64,000 nt of DNA from Cylicocyclus nassatus (taxonomy: Eukaryota; Nematoda; Chromadorea; Rhabditida; Strongylidae), in contig CATQJL010000316.1 in NCBI GenBank assembly GCA_958299035.1, forward strand, positions 50,693,516 to 50,757,515, in the 5' to 3' direction. Under the pieces are notes generated by a model. That model saw only the letters and a program-made list of their open reading frames with translations, was not told the DNA's origin and ran no database searches. Positions 38,701 to 53,700 of the stretch are shown in pieces (position 1 is the stretch's first letter; each line of letters begins with the position of its first letter). The position numbers and the translations under genes were made by a program.

Positions 38701-41700
38701 CCCCCAATAGATAATTTCCATTCGTCTCTTCGCAGCAGGCCAGGCACCAGGGCCCGGCACGAGTCGGTTTAAGGATTCATGAAGACGACATCATTGACTT
38801 TCGAAAACCGAAGTCCCCTTTAACCTTATTTTTACGAAGTTCCATTTGACTTGGTCTGCTAGAAATCAACTTTCTTTCCGAAATGTTGAAAAAAACTTGC
38901 TTTCGAGAGCGGTTGCTCTACTCAAATAAATTTTCTCCAACTTGTGATCAAAACACTATTTTGACGATATGATCCTTAAATTTTGAGACAATCTCCGAAA
39001 ATCTTGCTTTTGAGAGCATTTGCTCTGTTTGAATTTGAATACTCTTTCCTGGATGTGAGCATGGGAGCGAGATTGACATTGTGGAAGGAATAACATTATG
39101 TACGCTGATCTTCAGAGCAAAACACTACTTTAACACAATATAATCCTCTTTGCGCCCAAATGCTGAAAAGCTCCGAAACTAGCGACTTAGAAGAAGATGA
39201 CAACGAAAGAGAGCCATAAGTCTGAAAGGAAAAACCTGGACTAAGAGGCAAGAACTTGGCATTGTAATGCGATAATCTAACAAAGCGTATCAATCCAAAA
39301 ACAAAAACAAAGGAGAGGCAACGATATGAAAATGTCGTGCTCTGGGACAGATTCTTGGCCGGAGAACCCGTCCATGATGGACAGAACTTACGTGAACTTA
39401 CAGAAGAAAAAGATTGCTTCACATAAGTTTTCAAAACCTTTTACGTATTTCTTCCTCAACTAACGTTATATGCATACAGAACGAATCTGATGTCATAGCG
39501 TTGCGTTTTAGCCACAGACAAGACTTTTACTTGTTTGGGGAACAATTTTCGAACTCCCGCGCTGCTGCCGGCTTGCCGTTGGCATATCGGAAGCGCGCCA
39601 GCGGCATGCTAGCAGACTGCGTCATGTTGACAACTTGAGAGCGGCGTACTGAAGCGGGAGCGAGTCGGTAGCGTGCCGCCGACATGCCAAACCACAAAAA
39701 CATATCTTTTGCGTTTTTTCCCCCAAAACGATGTGCAGCCTGCTTCCAAACGATCTGTGCCGGCCTCTGGCTGGCCCATGTTCATCAAATCATTCAAAAA
39801 AAATTTGTACATTCTGACAGCGAGAATTGCATCGTGCCATTATGCAACAACGAAACATACAAGATTTCAGTGGTATGCACCTACATAGGCAATTCTATAT
39901 CACAGATTCATTAGAGTACAAGCATGGAGTTAGCCTTCTACATGCGATTTTTTAAAAAATTCAAACTGAGTGCAAAAAAACAAAGAATCCGACATTTTCG
40001 TTTTTTCAGCCGGTTTTGCCAATCTTAGCCTTGGAGAAGACAAGAATACAACTTTTTGAATCTTGTATCGAATTGTATCGATTGTATCGATTTCATTTGT
40101 ATCGAACTATTAGGGTCGCATACTTGTTCCCTAAAAACCCGCTTTGTCACTCATGTTCCAGTTTTTGGCTGCACGTAACACGTATATAAAAATGTTGTTA
40201 ACACTCCATGGACCAGCTTTCAAAGCTTACGTTATCATACAGTGACTTAAATGTGAAGTTAAGTGCTGAAAATTAGAATTTGTCTATGAAATACCTTATA
40301 AGACAAATTTTAAAAAGGATGTGATAAGCGAAAAACGCACCGTCAGTCCTCTTCTAAAATTCTTGTTCCCTAACACTGCACGTAGCATCGCAATAATTGC
40401 AGCACCTTTTTTGTAGCTGATAGTGTCAAAAGATTTTCGAATTTCGTGATATTCATGTATTATGGATGAGATAGGTCGACTTCTGACTGACGCGTCCACT
40501 TGCATGGCCTCCTCAGTTCCCGAAAGGAACATAACATAATCCTAAAAAATTTCATACAAGGGGACTGCCAGAGTCAAAGAGGCCATTTTCAAAAACTCGC
40601 ATCTGAGGAATGCAATGTGAAACATTGATTTTCAACCTATCCTTTTTCGTGAAATACTTGACAAACTTATGACCCAACTTCACAAACTTATGAGCCAGTT
40701 CATTGCAGAAAAATTTTATATGGGCAGTGCAAATCTGGACATATAGATGCATGCTAGGTTTATTGCTGACAGTACAACATACTGCTGCCTCTGGATGAGC
40801 AAAACAGGCGTTTTGATTTCCAAATTTTCCAATTCGTATGCGCAATTTCCTTGCAATAGCTACTCATATCCTTAATCACAAAGAATTTTAGGCAGATCGG
40901 AATATACGAAAGACAGATTCGAAGACGGTTATGTTGTACCCAATAGCACGCGTTTGGGTGGCCACTTCAACTTTTGACTAATCCCTTGTCATTTATGATC
41001 TTGCAGCGAAACCAATATCTCGCTTACGGTAGAATAAGGCTTTGGTATTCAGGGTCGATACCCGGCCAGATTCGGATTAATTGCAGAACGTGTGATTCAG
41101 ATTCTTAGGCACAAACAGTATTAAATCCCAAGCTTAGTCCACTGCTTTAATGCCTACGACAGCCTAGTGATCCACAGAATCTCCAAGCCCTTGTTCTTTA
41201 GGTTGAAGTTTTGCAACTGCTTCCATAATCCATTTCTTTCTCAAAGTGGCGCACTCTTTGATCCACATTATATGCATTGTCATGTGTGATACAGATGCAC
41301 GATTCTGCCCTTTTATCGCATGCAAGATTTACTGCAAATATACGAAGAAAACAAGTGTTGCATTTTTTCTTGAGGATACTAGATGTTGTCTTCAACTTCT
41401 AGTTCATTCTTTATCGAGTGTAGGGACCTACTCTAATGATCCTGTATCCGCCATTTCGGCTCTATGTATTAGGTTGATGCAAATATAATGGCCTGCGAAC
41501 TCCCCTTTGATGTGATAAACCTTTTCGAAAAATCCACCTTTCTGAATGCGGTAAAAACCATCGAAAGCAGCAAATTTTCCATAATACAGTGCACATTTAC
41601 CTGCACCAGTTTCATAAACGGACAAAAAAAATATGGATTGTGAAACAAAAAAAAAGTTCTTTTTGAAACCTAGTCTTTGACTAATCATAACTTCCTTCAA

Positions 41701-44700
41701 ACTTCGTATGATAAGTAACCTTCTTGTATAGCCGCAGGCGAATAGTACAAAATCATAACTCATAATAACGGGCTAAAGGTGTTTACGTTTTTTTGTCTGT
41801 GTGTGCGTGTGTCTGTCTGTCCGTTACGAAATTCGTGGAGCGTGTTCCAGCCAACGTCCTAAGCCCAAATTTTGCATAGCGCACGCTACCAGCATGAAAG
41901 CCTACTATGCAAAAGCATGAGGGGATCCGTTGAGTGAATCCCTCAGAAATTGCGCGCCAAACGGATCCAGCTGGCTTCTGTCAAGCAAAATTAGGTCTGT
42001 ATCACCACTTTTTGCAAAGTCGTGGATGTGTTTGACAAGCTAATGTGCAAGCCATGGACGTTAAAACAAAAAATTGAACTAAATTGATTAGTTTAGGATA
42101 ATGGCGCCAAAAAGAATAAGTTGCATAAATGTCCAATTTGCCAAGATTTTACCCGATCGTTTGAGAAAATTTTTGCACAGGGATGTAGTCTACGGTGATT
42201 ATTGTCGTTATGGCGACTATCAGGCCATAAAAAGTCCAAAAACCAATTCAAATACGCATTAATTCTTCTCGGAAAAGTTTTATCCACGCGAAAATACCGA
42301 TCTCCCACAAAAAAGCTCTAGGAATGAGTAGTTGTTTACAAATCATTCGGGTTAGCCTGCATGGCTCGGTGAGTTCCACTGTCATTATTATGCGGGAGTT
42401 AGGCATATAGAAAGTAGGGCCAGTGCGAGCCTCTGCGAAGCAGAGGTGACGCACTGGTACGACATAAAGGGTTTGGATCAACCTTTTTCAACATTCGTTC
42501 GGTATGCCTCGAAGTCCCAAATATAAATTTTTTAAATTTTCTGCGTATGAACAGCTGGATGTTTCTGCAGATGCTGCTAATAGGATGCCCTAGCGCTACG
42601 CTTGCAGAATTAAGCAAACCTCTGGCAAATGACCTTTTCAAAAGAAATTTATGCGTCATGTGACCGCAAACGGTTACCCATGTTGAGAAGCCCATATCTC
42701 AGTCTGAATAACTTCAAAAAATGAGCTGAAGTATGCATAATGTAAGCAATTTCTATTAAAGACGATAACTAAATTCTTGGGGAAGTGCCAATCAGACGCG
42801 CTCGAATTCTGGCCAGAAAAGTGAATACAACAAATTCTGAATACATATCAGAGGCGTACTCAGGATTTCCCTGGGGGGGGGGGGGAGGGGACAAAGGAAT
42901 TTTTCCAATGAAGGTGCGTGCGTCAGCCACGCACTTCGAAAAATTTTTTGGTAAGCTCCTCAAAAATTTCGCGGGCGAGCCTCGAAAGTTCAAAAAAGGA
43001 AAAAAATTTGTAAGGCTAAATTAAATTTTTAAAATTTTTAAAAATTACTTTAATTATATACAAGTGCAGGCAAGTCATTTGCACAATTTTATAACCCATG
43101 TAAGTAATTTTTAAGAATTTCGCGACCCGTGGGCCCTCCCAGCCTCCCCCCCCCCTCGGTACGCCACTGATACATATGTACCCTATTTTCAGGTGTATAA
43201 GCCGCACCCTTTTTGCTCTAAACGCGAGCAGACCCAGGCGTGCCGCCGCCCATATGTCTCGCAAAGCGGTTGCCTTATCGCATACAGCTCTCACCTAACG
43301 CGCTCCATGATGACAATCACTCATTTGGCGTGTTCGCCTTTAGATTAAAAAGGTGCGGCTTATACACCTGAAAATAGGGTATATAAAGCTGAGTGTTGGT
43401 AAATCGTTAGTCAGTGTTCTCCGTATAGAAATTTTTGTATGTGGACCGATCAACGCTAAACTTTGCATACCATTTGATTCACCTGGCTTGGCTTTGGCGA
43501 AGGCGGGGCTTCGTGGCCTAATTAAGGTTAGGTAATGATCAGAGAGCACCCGCCTCAACGGAGCCAAGCCAGTTGAATCAAAGGTTACATATGTTCTCGA
43601 CATCGGTCCACCCCGCAGGCTACTTTTCGCAGCGAAATTCTTGCTACTTTTATTGATTTATCGATTTCAAAGAAAAATATTTTTATCATTCATCATCAAA
43701 GGGCTTTCAATTTTCATGTAAACAATAGCGGTCGAACTCATTTCATTCCACGACAAGTGAAATGCGAGGTACTTCAAATACAGGCGAAAGTTGAAACGCA
43801 GTAAAGACTCTTCAGGGTTGCGCTATCTTGCTCTTGGTTGAGCCAATCAAACCCACTGTTCGGGCGAAGAGGGGTTTGCCAACTAGTAACTTTATAATAA
43901 ATGGAGTTGGAAGCTCGCTCCAACAATTATCAGATAGAGCATGAAAATAGATTCTCAATGGTATACCATGTGTATTTCAAAAAAAAAAACATTTTAATGG
44001 GAAAAAGTTGCTCTGAAAAAAGCTTGAAAATTGGCCATTATTTCTGCATCAACTTCATTTTGACTTAGCCCCATATGCACGTCATCCCTGCTGTGGAGAA
44101 GAGGGAATCTGAGAGGGAACGCGTCATATTTCGCTACTCTAGATATCTGCATTCCTCTTTTTCTGTCTATGTTATGAAAGTTCTTGTACCCTGATACTTG
44201 AGCATAGAAGGCGGAACCGTCATATAAGCTGAGAGCTCGGTGCTTTGTGTGATCCCCTGGGGATAATCCCTTGTTTTCAAAGTCGTCTTCCTTTTCAGAA
44301 AATTGATAAAAACGTCGTAAAGTTGTACTAACCAATATGCAGGTTGTGAGTTTTTCGATGAACCTCAGCTCGCGAACAGCGTTTCGTTGAAAATTTCGAT
44401 ACCCTGAGACTACAATAACTTCCACTACGAACATGTCTGACAGTGACATAGTACTCGTAGGTACGTTCACAGCATTTCATCGAGCTTATAGGAGGATGAA
44501 TGACTTCAGTAAAGTGAACTTCTGGTGATCCCGTGGCTATCCCTAAGGGATCACATGAAAAAGTCAAAATCTTAGTTTGTATGGCGATGTTCTATCATCC
44601 ACTATACTCAGATATTAGCGTGTGTGAATCTTCATAAGATAGTTAGAGAAAGAATAACACAAATACTTGGAACCGCAATATATGACGCGTCTCCCCCCCC

Positions 44701-47700
44701 CCCCCCGATGCACTCGTCCGGGATGTACGTGCGTTCGTGCAGGCCTTATGTTGTGCACAGCTTTATTTCTTGGCTTGTAGAAAAACTCTATTACTTTGCG
44801 AAGAAAGTGAATTCTGTTTCATTATATAAAAATAAATATTCTTTGCATGTATGTAGCTCACGTCACATAATATCAATGTTCAAATAAGCCATTTTTAAAC
44901 GGAGAAATGTTTGAATAAAGTTGCAAAATTCAGCTGCGCACCCAAAATCACGTCGAAGTTTGGAAAGTTGCTGAAGGTTTAAAACCTTGTCATAATTTTT
45001 CGGAAAAAAACCCAGAGCGTCAAGCGACATTAGGTGAAAGCATATCGGCAGGGCAATTGCAGCAAAGTGCTTTGTTTGCCATCTCTAGCTTCTTTAACTT
45101 TTTGAGAATCAAATTGAATTGATCAAGTGCATATTTTGCTCACTCAACTTCTGTAGAACATTAGCAGATAAACAAGTTAAATGAGTATTGAACCGTAGTA
45201 TGCCACAGATTAGACCGTGTCACTACCAAAACTTGCTTGTGCAATGATTCAGCCTATCGTAGCTGAACGAAGAAAGAAGTTATATTCGAAAGAAATTGGC
45301 TGAACCATATCTGGTTGGCAAGCAGACGGGTATAGAAGAAAGGCTTCTCGGTTGGCTCAAAATTCTTATATGTAAGCTGAATGTGTGTCTGTGTGGCCGG
45401 CGTGTCAGGATCCTTCAAAGGCCTGCCGCGTCTTTTCCAGGCACGCCCTTGGGGGGCAATAATCTCTTCGCGCCTACTTCGCGCTTGTGCCGCTTCTCCC
45501 ACATTCTTGCGATAGTTCTCCTTCGAACTATTGCCTTGGCTTTCTTGGCGTCAATCAGAAAGGTTACTGCTTGAACGACGATTTTCAATGATAGCAAAAG
45601 ATAGAGATTTGGAACTCTCGATAATCCACAAATGGAGGTGAAACACTCGTTCACCCTACAGTTAGTCGAGATGAATTGAAAAGCTTGTTGTTTTTGTAGT
45701 CGGAAAAGTCACCGCAAAAGACTTTCGGTAACAACCGAAAAATATGAAAATAATTAAGCTGACTGACAGGCAAGTACATTCCGCTGTGGGTATTAAGATG
45801 TGGTAGACAGAAAGAAGCAAGCACGATTGCTCATCAGCGAGCCAAGCCATGAGCATGTTTTCAGGAATATACAACTACAAAAAACATATTGTACACCATT
45901 TTTGGCAATTCCATTTTTGGCCCGCTGTACTTCAATTTTTGTCCTTATAAGAGTCGACGCAAAGGGGTATGTAATTCAACAGAATAAAATCACAGCAAAA
46001 ATTGTTGATGAAAATTCATTTCAATAGATTTCTCTTTCAATGATTTATGCCATTCTGCGAAGCTTCCTTCTGAAAACGGCTTGAGCTTCTCTTATCGCCA
46101 AATCGCTTGCATTCTACCAAGGGAACGATCCCAACTTAAAGGCATGTCCGAAAACTCGATTTTGAGATTTTGTGCTTGTACGGGCCTATTTTCCATGTTG
46201 AATCCGAAAAGTCTAACTGGAAAGCGCGAAAACGGCAAAGAAAGGGCTCTAACGGGAGGGAAACAGCAATTGGGAGGTCCTCCCCACTGTAAATTCATGC
46301 TCATAGCTTCCGAACGGTCTTCTCGATTCCTCTAGCCATCCTAAGATCTCTACCGGCCAAATGCGATTGACTGACTAGAAACCAGAAGCGAGAAGATCGC
46401 TTCGGAAGCTGGAAGCGTGAATTCACTGTGGGGAGGACTCCGCCCACCTGCTTATTTCTTTGCTGTGTTAGAGACGTTTTTTGCCATTCTCGCGCTCTCC
46501 AATGTACATTTTCGGATACAGCGTAGCGAATAGGTCCGGGTAAGCACAAAATCTCTAAATCGAGTTTTTTCCCGGACACTGCCCTTAAGGTGGACAATCA
46601 ATATGAACCGCATATCATTAGATGTGTTTTGCTGAGCTGATTCTCAATCTAACTTCCATATCTGCAATCGTTATCTGGAAAAAGTTGTAAACGTTTAAAT
46701 GTTCAATTTATTATCTAGTACCACACTAAAAATTAATGGTTAAAAACACTAATCTGTGTCTGCGGTAAATGTGAGCATCTTGAAATCAATGCACACAATA
46801 TCTTGCTAATTATACTTTTGAGTTGGATTCTAAACCATCATGCACTAGAGCTCCAAGATTTTACACATTCAGATGCGGTTAAATGTGTGAAGCCACTAGA
46901 TTCCTGACGCATGATGAGGTTTGATCCAATTTAAAAGCGCATGATTTGCAAGGAATTGAGCGTACTGTTTTCAAGGAATGCACATTTACCACAGAAGCAG
47001 ATAAGTGTTTTTAGCCACTAATTCTTTAGGGTGTAGCGCTGAATGTTTGAAAAATTTGAACATTTGAACGTTTATAACATTTTTAAAGAGGCATCGCAGA
47101 TATAAAAAATTTGGAATCAGCTCAGCAAGGCGCATCTAATGATATAGAGTCCAGTCCAATTCGCCACCTTAAGTTGGGATCGTTCTCTGTTGAGCTGCAA
47201 ATTGATTTCCACAAAAAGGATGCGGCTCACTAGAACTCTTGCTAAGCATAGTACATTTAATCTGGTCATCTGAACGTTTTCGAGTGTTTTCCGGCCATAG
47301 TTATTTATGCAACCTTTTCTTTCTGAACTGCACTTCTACTAAAAAATACGAAAAAGAGCATTACTTTCTTTGGAGAAACGCTTCGCAGATATAAAAGTCA
47401 GCACTTCGAGCTCCGTTATATTGGTATGCATCAATTTTCAAATCGCCACTTCGACTAAGTGATCCCTGGCAAGAAGCACTTCTCTTGTCTGTCTATATAG
47501 TATTCGTAGTTCCCACAGCTTTTTCTTCTCATCGTTGAAAAATCACCATTCAAGCAGTAGCCTTTTTAGTTAATGGTAGGGGAAATAAAGCGATTGTTCG
47601 GAAGGGAACTATCGAAGAATGTGCGAGCCAGAGAGCGCGCCTGGAGAAGAAGCGGCAGAGCTTTGGAGGATCTGACCGTCCTCTGTTTGTATGCATGTTT

Positions 47701-50700
47701 GTCTGTATGTGTGTACGTATGTGCAGATTAGAAATTTTTATTTCTGAATCGATTCGAACCAGGCTTGGCACACGTATACTTCGAGGACGGGTAGGGGGAC
47801 GTGTCATAGACTGCTTTCCATTATCGATCGGTATCGATTTTATCGATTTTTCTGCAAAGTTTAAGCTACGGGGCTGGGAGCTGGCACGGAGGGGGAGGGG
47901 GGGGGAGGTAAGTGAGCATGCTGAATACTAACATAGCGGGAATAGGGAACTGGCATGTAGAAGGCACAGGGAAAGGTTATACAGGGATAGGGATAGAACC
48001 TTTATCATAGTCTTTTGACAGGGTCGAGCGGAGCCGGGTATGCCAGCTACAGTCTGCTCCAATTGGGATCAGGCCAACCGTCGCCGTGAATTTGCGCGCT
48101 CGCAGCGCTAGCGGTCTGCGCTTCATAGACGCACTGTCGGAGAGGGCAAAAGGATTGAGGAGAGAGCAGAGAAGCAGGCCGTGGGCGTGACCGCGAAACC
48201 CTAGCGACGCGGACTCCCGCCATGCCAATTTTGGCCTGGTTAAGATTGGGGCAGACTGTAGTTGGAAAAATCTGCCCGGTCAAAAAAACGCACAAGCTCT
48301 TGAGCGATCCACAGATGTGTCAGCCGCAAATTGTAAAATCGACCATTTATCAATTGCAATAAGAGCGCTGACCGAAGTTGTGCATGGTTCCTGGATAAAA
48401 TCGTCAGCCAACTTTTGCGTAAGATCCCCACTCATTTGCCGAATACCAATTGCTTCTTTGAGAAATACGCAGTGAGTTTCGAGCAACTTGTGTAATCAAA
48501 TTTTTGGCGGAGTTATATACTAATGGACGTTTTAAAGCAGATTCTAAGCTCCCCAAAACTGCAGACTCAGTAAAGTGTGCATCATTACCCTTAACAAGGA
48601 AAGCCTAAGATGTGATATCTTTAGATGACTGGGCAGATTTTATGCACAACTAAGAGGGCTGGCGAGGAGACAAAGACCAGCTCCGGTCCTTGCTAATTGC
48701 TTCATGAGCAAATAGAAGAATCCATCTACGCGAAATCCCTTTTGTGCTGCCTTTATATAGACGATTGTGACTCAATCCAAAATGGATGAATGCTACGAGA
48801 TCCTCAAGGGGCAATTGTAACAGTAGCTTGACCAGAGAGCAACCACACGATGACTGGTTACCCTTTCTTAACACCTAGCGATGCAGGTTAACGCTAACGT
48901 ACACACGGTAATCCGCAACATGTTTGAAGCAGCAGGCGGCTCAAGCGGCGGAGACTCATTTCCAACAACGGTTACCCACAAAAGCTTCAGCGAGCACACA
49001 TGAACACATGCATCATAAATACAAGACGTTCGTCTGTGCTTCACGTTCATATCCCAGAGTGTATTCAATGCACTCAAACGATGTATACCGCGAGCGCAGC
49101 TGGAGAATGAGGGTTGTGCTTTACCAGTTGGAATGTCAGACACGCCGAGCCATCTACATCGGCGAGACGAAACGACCACTTTTAGTGTGTGTGCCACTTC
49201 CAAAATATGAAGGTCATAAATGTCGAGAAACTCGACCGATATCTTTTGATCCTATATTCTAAAATTCTACATATCTTACTTTGGAAGTGTTCAAGCGCAG
49301 CAGCTAGTCTTTTTTCCGTATGCTTCAGACTGCAGCTGCATGTATGAAAAAGGAGCGAGAAATTCGCAGCTGGTAATCTCCTCCTTACGATGAATCGCGC
49401 GTCACTGTTCATCGTTTGCTTCATGCAGTTAGTCCTGCTTTCTAGATTTACTTAGTATTATTGCCATAATCACATTGACTTTCAGTTCATTTAGGTCAAA
49501 AATATCAATCTTTTTTATTACTAACATTTGCCATAATCAGAATCTCATATTAAGCTGGTATTATATTTTGCGTGCAATATATCGTTTATTTGAATTTTAT
49601 AATTGTTAATAAAGGTATAATTACCCAAGTTTGAGGTATCTGCTCGTGCACAACTCCGTCACTCTAAAGACCCGCGTGGCAGTTGATATTTTATTGGCGT
49701 TATCAAGTGGTATTCGACGGTTATAACTATATATATATAACCCGTCTCCATTTGTTACATGGTGCATCGACTACACGGATTCAGGTCGGTGAAGTACAAC
49801 AATTGATTCGTTGTGGACATTCTGGAACATACACTAGAGCTTTTGCTGTATCCGCTCTAGTTTGCTGTCTTCAAATCTTGAACAACACAAGAGTTTTGCC
49901 TGATCCGCTCTTGTCACATCAATATCGACAAATTGAAGAATTTTTCGCACAAGACTGACCACTCCTGAAGTATCATATCTACTGAAGTTTGAAAACTTTT
50001 CGTGTCTGTCCTGAAGCATTCTTGGTCACTGCAATTGATTATGGCTGCACATTTGATCACGGACAAACGCCTTTTGACTCACTATTGCAACAAGCTGGAC
50101 ACTATCATCTCAAGATTCAAGAGAGAGGAACTTGAGACCCTTAACGTAGCCGCAGCGCAAGGAATCAGCTTCTCAATACACAAGGGAAAGTCTCCAGCGA
50201 CTCAGCGAAGCAATAGGAGCTTTAGATGCAGTGACGCATAACATCAAACAAACAATGACGGACTATGCTACCAAATTTACGGAGCTGGACTACCCGACGG
50301 AAAAGGACAAACAAGACTTCGAGGAATACTCAGCAAAAGCGGAAAAAGCACTCATTTCGGCCACGGATTACTCACTAGTGCTGAAGGCAAGGGTTCACGC
50401 TTTCACTGTGGTTAAAGCAGAGCCCGAACACAAACACAGTGGATCAGTCCAGGTACAAACGACATCACTGCCTCCGCATGAAAGATTGGACCTTCCCACA
50501 CTTCCTGTACCTACATTTCAAGAAAACATATGGGAGTGGGACAATTTCTGGGAACTGTTCAACGAGAATGTCCATTCAAGAAATATACCGGAGTTGTGCA
50601 AATTTAATTATTTACTGCAAGCTCTTCGAGGAGATGCTCTCGCACTAATCAAGAAGTTCCAAGTCGCTAAAGGAAATTATTCAAAAGCCATCGAGTTTCT

Positions 50701-53700
50701 TTAACACAAGTACGGTGATCGCGACGAACTCGTCACGCATCTCATTGAAAAACTCGGGAAGGCCACCTGCACTCGGCATCCATTCGTGACCAGCGAACAC
50801 TTTTCGAGCAGCTGCAAGTCATCATCATGCAGCTGCGATAGAAAGAAGTACAAGTGGACAACCAGTGGATGTACCAGCAAGTTCTGACGAAATTCCCAGA
50901 TACGGTACAGCGCAAAGTACTAGTACGTAAACAAGCCGCAAAGAGCTCTGGAGTCAGCTTTAACCTCGATCTGCTTATACAGTATCTTGAGGAAGAAATC
51001 TCCACAGACGAAATGCTTGCGGTGTACATGAAGAACGCCAAGCCGGATCCAACACCTACCAAGCCGGAGAAAAGACGATCTGACCGAACAAAAACGTACT
51101 CAGGGACTTGCATGTATTGTGAGGGAAGCCACAAGCCAGCGGATTGCAGAAGATACAGTACTCCACAAGAACGCTCCAACTACCTACGCGAGAACAAGCT
51201 CTGTCTCATCTGTGCCTCAGCACAGCATTCAACTTCCAACTGCAAAAAGCGGATGTGCTTCCGGTGTGGAGGGCCACATCACACATCATGTTGCTTCAGA
51301 GGTGACCCTGCAGAAGACAAAGGAAGGCCGAAGAACACAAGTTTACCAATGAGCAGAGCGGCAAAACATAGTACAAGGGACTCGGAACGACCTCCAACAC
51401 ATAGCAAAGCAGCAAAGATGAATGCGGTCAGCGAAGACAAATTCAGGCAAAAGGTCAATCCTGCACCAAAGCTACAGTCACACGAGAGGAATGACAGTTC
51501 GGCGAAATGGGAGGCTGCTTGCACGAAGCATAACAGCGTAGATGTACTTACCCTGCTCACGTCCAGTGCACAACCAGGCGAGAAGGAAACAGTACGACAA
51601 GCGGCCAAGCATGCTTCATAAAATGCTACGAAGGTCGGAGCACGAGCACTACCTAAGCCTGCAGCTCTTCCGAAACCAAAAAGCAATACCGCAAAAGCCA
51701 AACTCCCTGCCGTGAAACGTCCCGCTGCGGTAACAGGACTTGCGAAGTCTTTGCGACCCACACCTGAAGCAAAGAATACAAGGCACGAGTACAAAAATGG
51801 TAACCCGCACACTCGCTATGGTATAACTTTACAGACTGCTCCCATTCGTCCCCTTTATCCTGATGCACCGTCACCCATCCCAGAAGCAAAAGCCCCAACG
51901 CTAATGGCTTCCGCCGTTTTAGCACCTTCTCCAAAACAGTCAAAGAAGCCACGTACTACTCCTGTCTCACTGAAGCCAGATGAAGTGTTGTCGACAGACG
52001 AGGAGCGAGAAGATATCACTAGTGTGACAATCCCCCCTGCACCTGGTAACTCTCAGGGCGACACGCCTTCAACTTCACCCAAGAGCAGAACTTCGCCTTC
52101 CAAAACAAATTCACCACAACAAATGCATACCTTCACCTGCGTTCAAACTCAGTTCTTCTGTCACAGGATTTTTGCTCGAGATTCGCGAAGGCGAAACGCC
52201 GAAGGTTACCCCTTGCTCGATTCCTATAGAGCTAATCAACCGTAACCCAAAGCAAACCTGCAGTGATGAAACTACACGTCCATCCTCAACACCCGTTCAA
52301 CCACTTCTACTGAGATGTCAAGATTCAAACGCAGCCGTCATATGCCACTTCTGAACAAGTTAGTGGGAGACGAAAGACGACAACTCAACCAATCCAGCGT
52401 CACAAAAGGACGAATGCGAAGGTGCAAACAAATGATTTGCTGGAAGCAACCAAGAAATGTTCTAAACGCTACAGTCGTCAACTAAATGAGCTGACTGTGA
52501 AAGCAAGACGAGTACATCACCAGGGTGAGTTCCACGACAAACATTCCACTCGCCGCGAGAAGCAATCGCAGCCGATGGACAAGTCAGCATACGGACGCGG
52601 AAGGATGCCTGCCAAAGAGATTTCGTCTATAACTACGTCTTATGGAGCCCAATATTTGCAGACCGCACTCGAGCTTTCCGGATATGCAATGACATTCCAT
52701 CCCCATGGCTCTCATCCTTACTACATGGCCTATGGAAGCAGCGAGTCGCAGTTCACTTGCGAAATCAATGATTCTCCACCTTGTGTGTCTCCAAGAATGG
52801 ATCATTGCCGAAAACTGCGAGAGAAGTTTGGGATATTGCTACTCTATCCATGTTGACGAAGAATAATTGCTCGGAGCTCAATCAACCAGTGCTGCGACCA
52901 CATCCATGCTCCCTCTGCACCCCCTTGACATCAATGACCCCTTTCATCGGATGCCTTCAAGTAACATCGGCTCTCTCGATCCCATATGTCTCATCCAGCA
53001 ACCCCCACACGAATCCCCTGCTTTCAACGCCGTTTTTGGGACCAACTGCATCACACGCGTACCAAGCACCGAACAGCAATGATGCCAATGCGAACATCGA
53101 TGAACATAGTGGTGGAGCTATTGGTAAAGCAGACGAGATGCGAAGCCGACAATAAGGAGCAAGCGACAGCGACAGACAGACAGAAAGAAGACGATCATCA
53201 AGCAGGCCCGGAGTGTCGAGAAACTCGACCGATATTTTTTAATCCGTATATTCTAAAATTCTATATATCTTACTTTGGAAGTGTTCAAGCGCAGCAGCTA
53301 GTCTTTTTTCCGCATGCCTCAGACTGCAGCTGCATGTATGAAAAAGGAGCGAGAAATTCGCAGCTGGTAATCTCCTCCTTACGATGAATCGCGCGTCACT
53401 GTTCATCGTTTGCTTCATGCAATTAGTCCTGCTTTCTAGATTTACATAGTATTATTGCCATAATCACATTGACTTTCAGTTCATTTAGGCCAAAAATATC
53501 AATCGTATTTTATTACTAACATTTGCCATAACCAGAATCTCATATTAAGCTGGTATTATATTTTGCGTGCAACATATCGTTTATTTGAATTTTATAATTG
53601 TTAATAAAGGTTTAATTACCCAAGTTTGAGGTATCTCCTCGTGCACAACTCCGTCACTCTAAAGACCCGCGTGGCAGTTGATATCTTGGTGGCTTTGTCT

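Noticed and set aside
38745..38765. GGCCCGGCACGAG, reminiscent of a cDNA adaptor sequence
   Set aside because: Too short and easily due to chance; no other sign of vector or cDNA contamination.
41428..41763. 111-codon minus frame considered as an aminopeptidase exon
   Set aside because: No M1 motif. A plausible 59-bp intron can be drawn, but the flanking residues do not align with the family.
45254..45654. Overlapping minus frames read as a real gene
   Set aside because: The block belongs to a repeat with a family D tail and recurs, decayed, near 47.6 kb.
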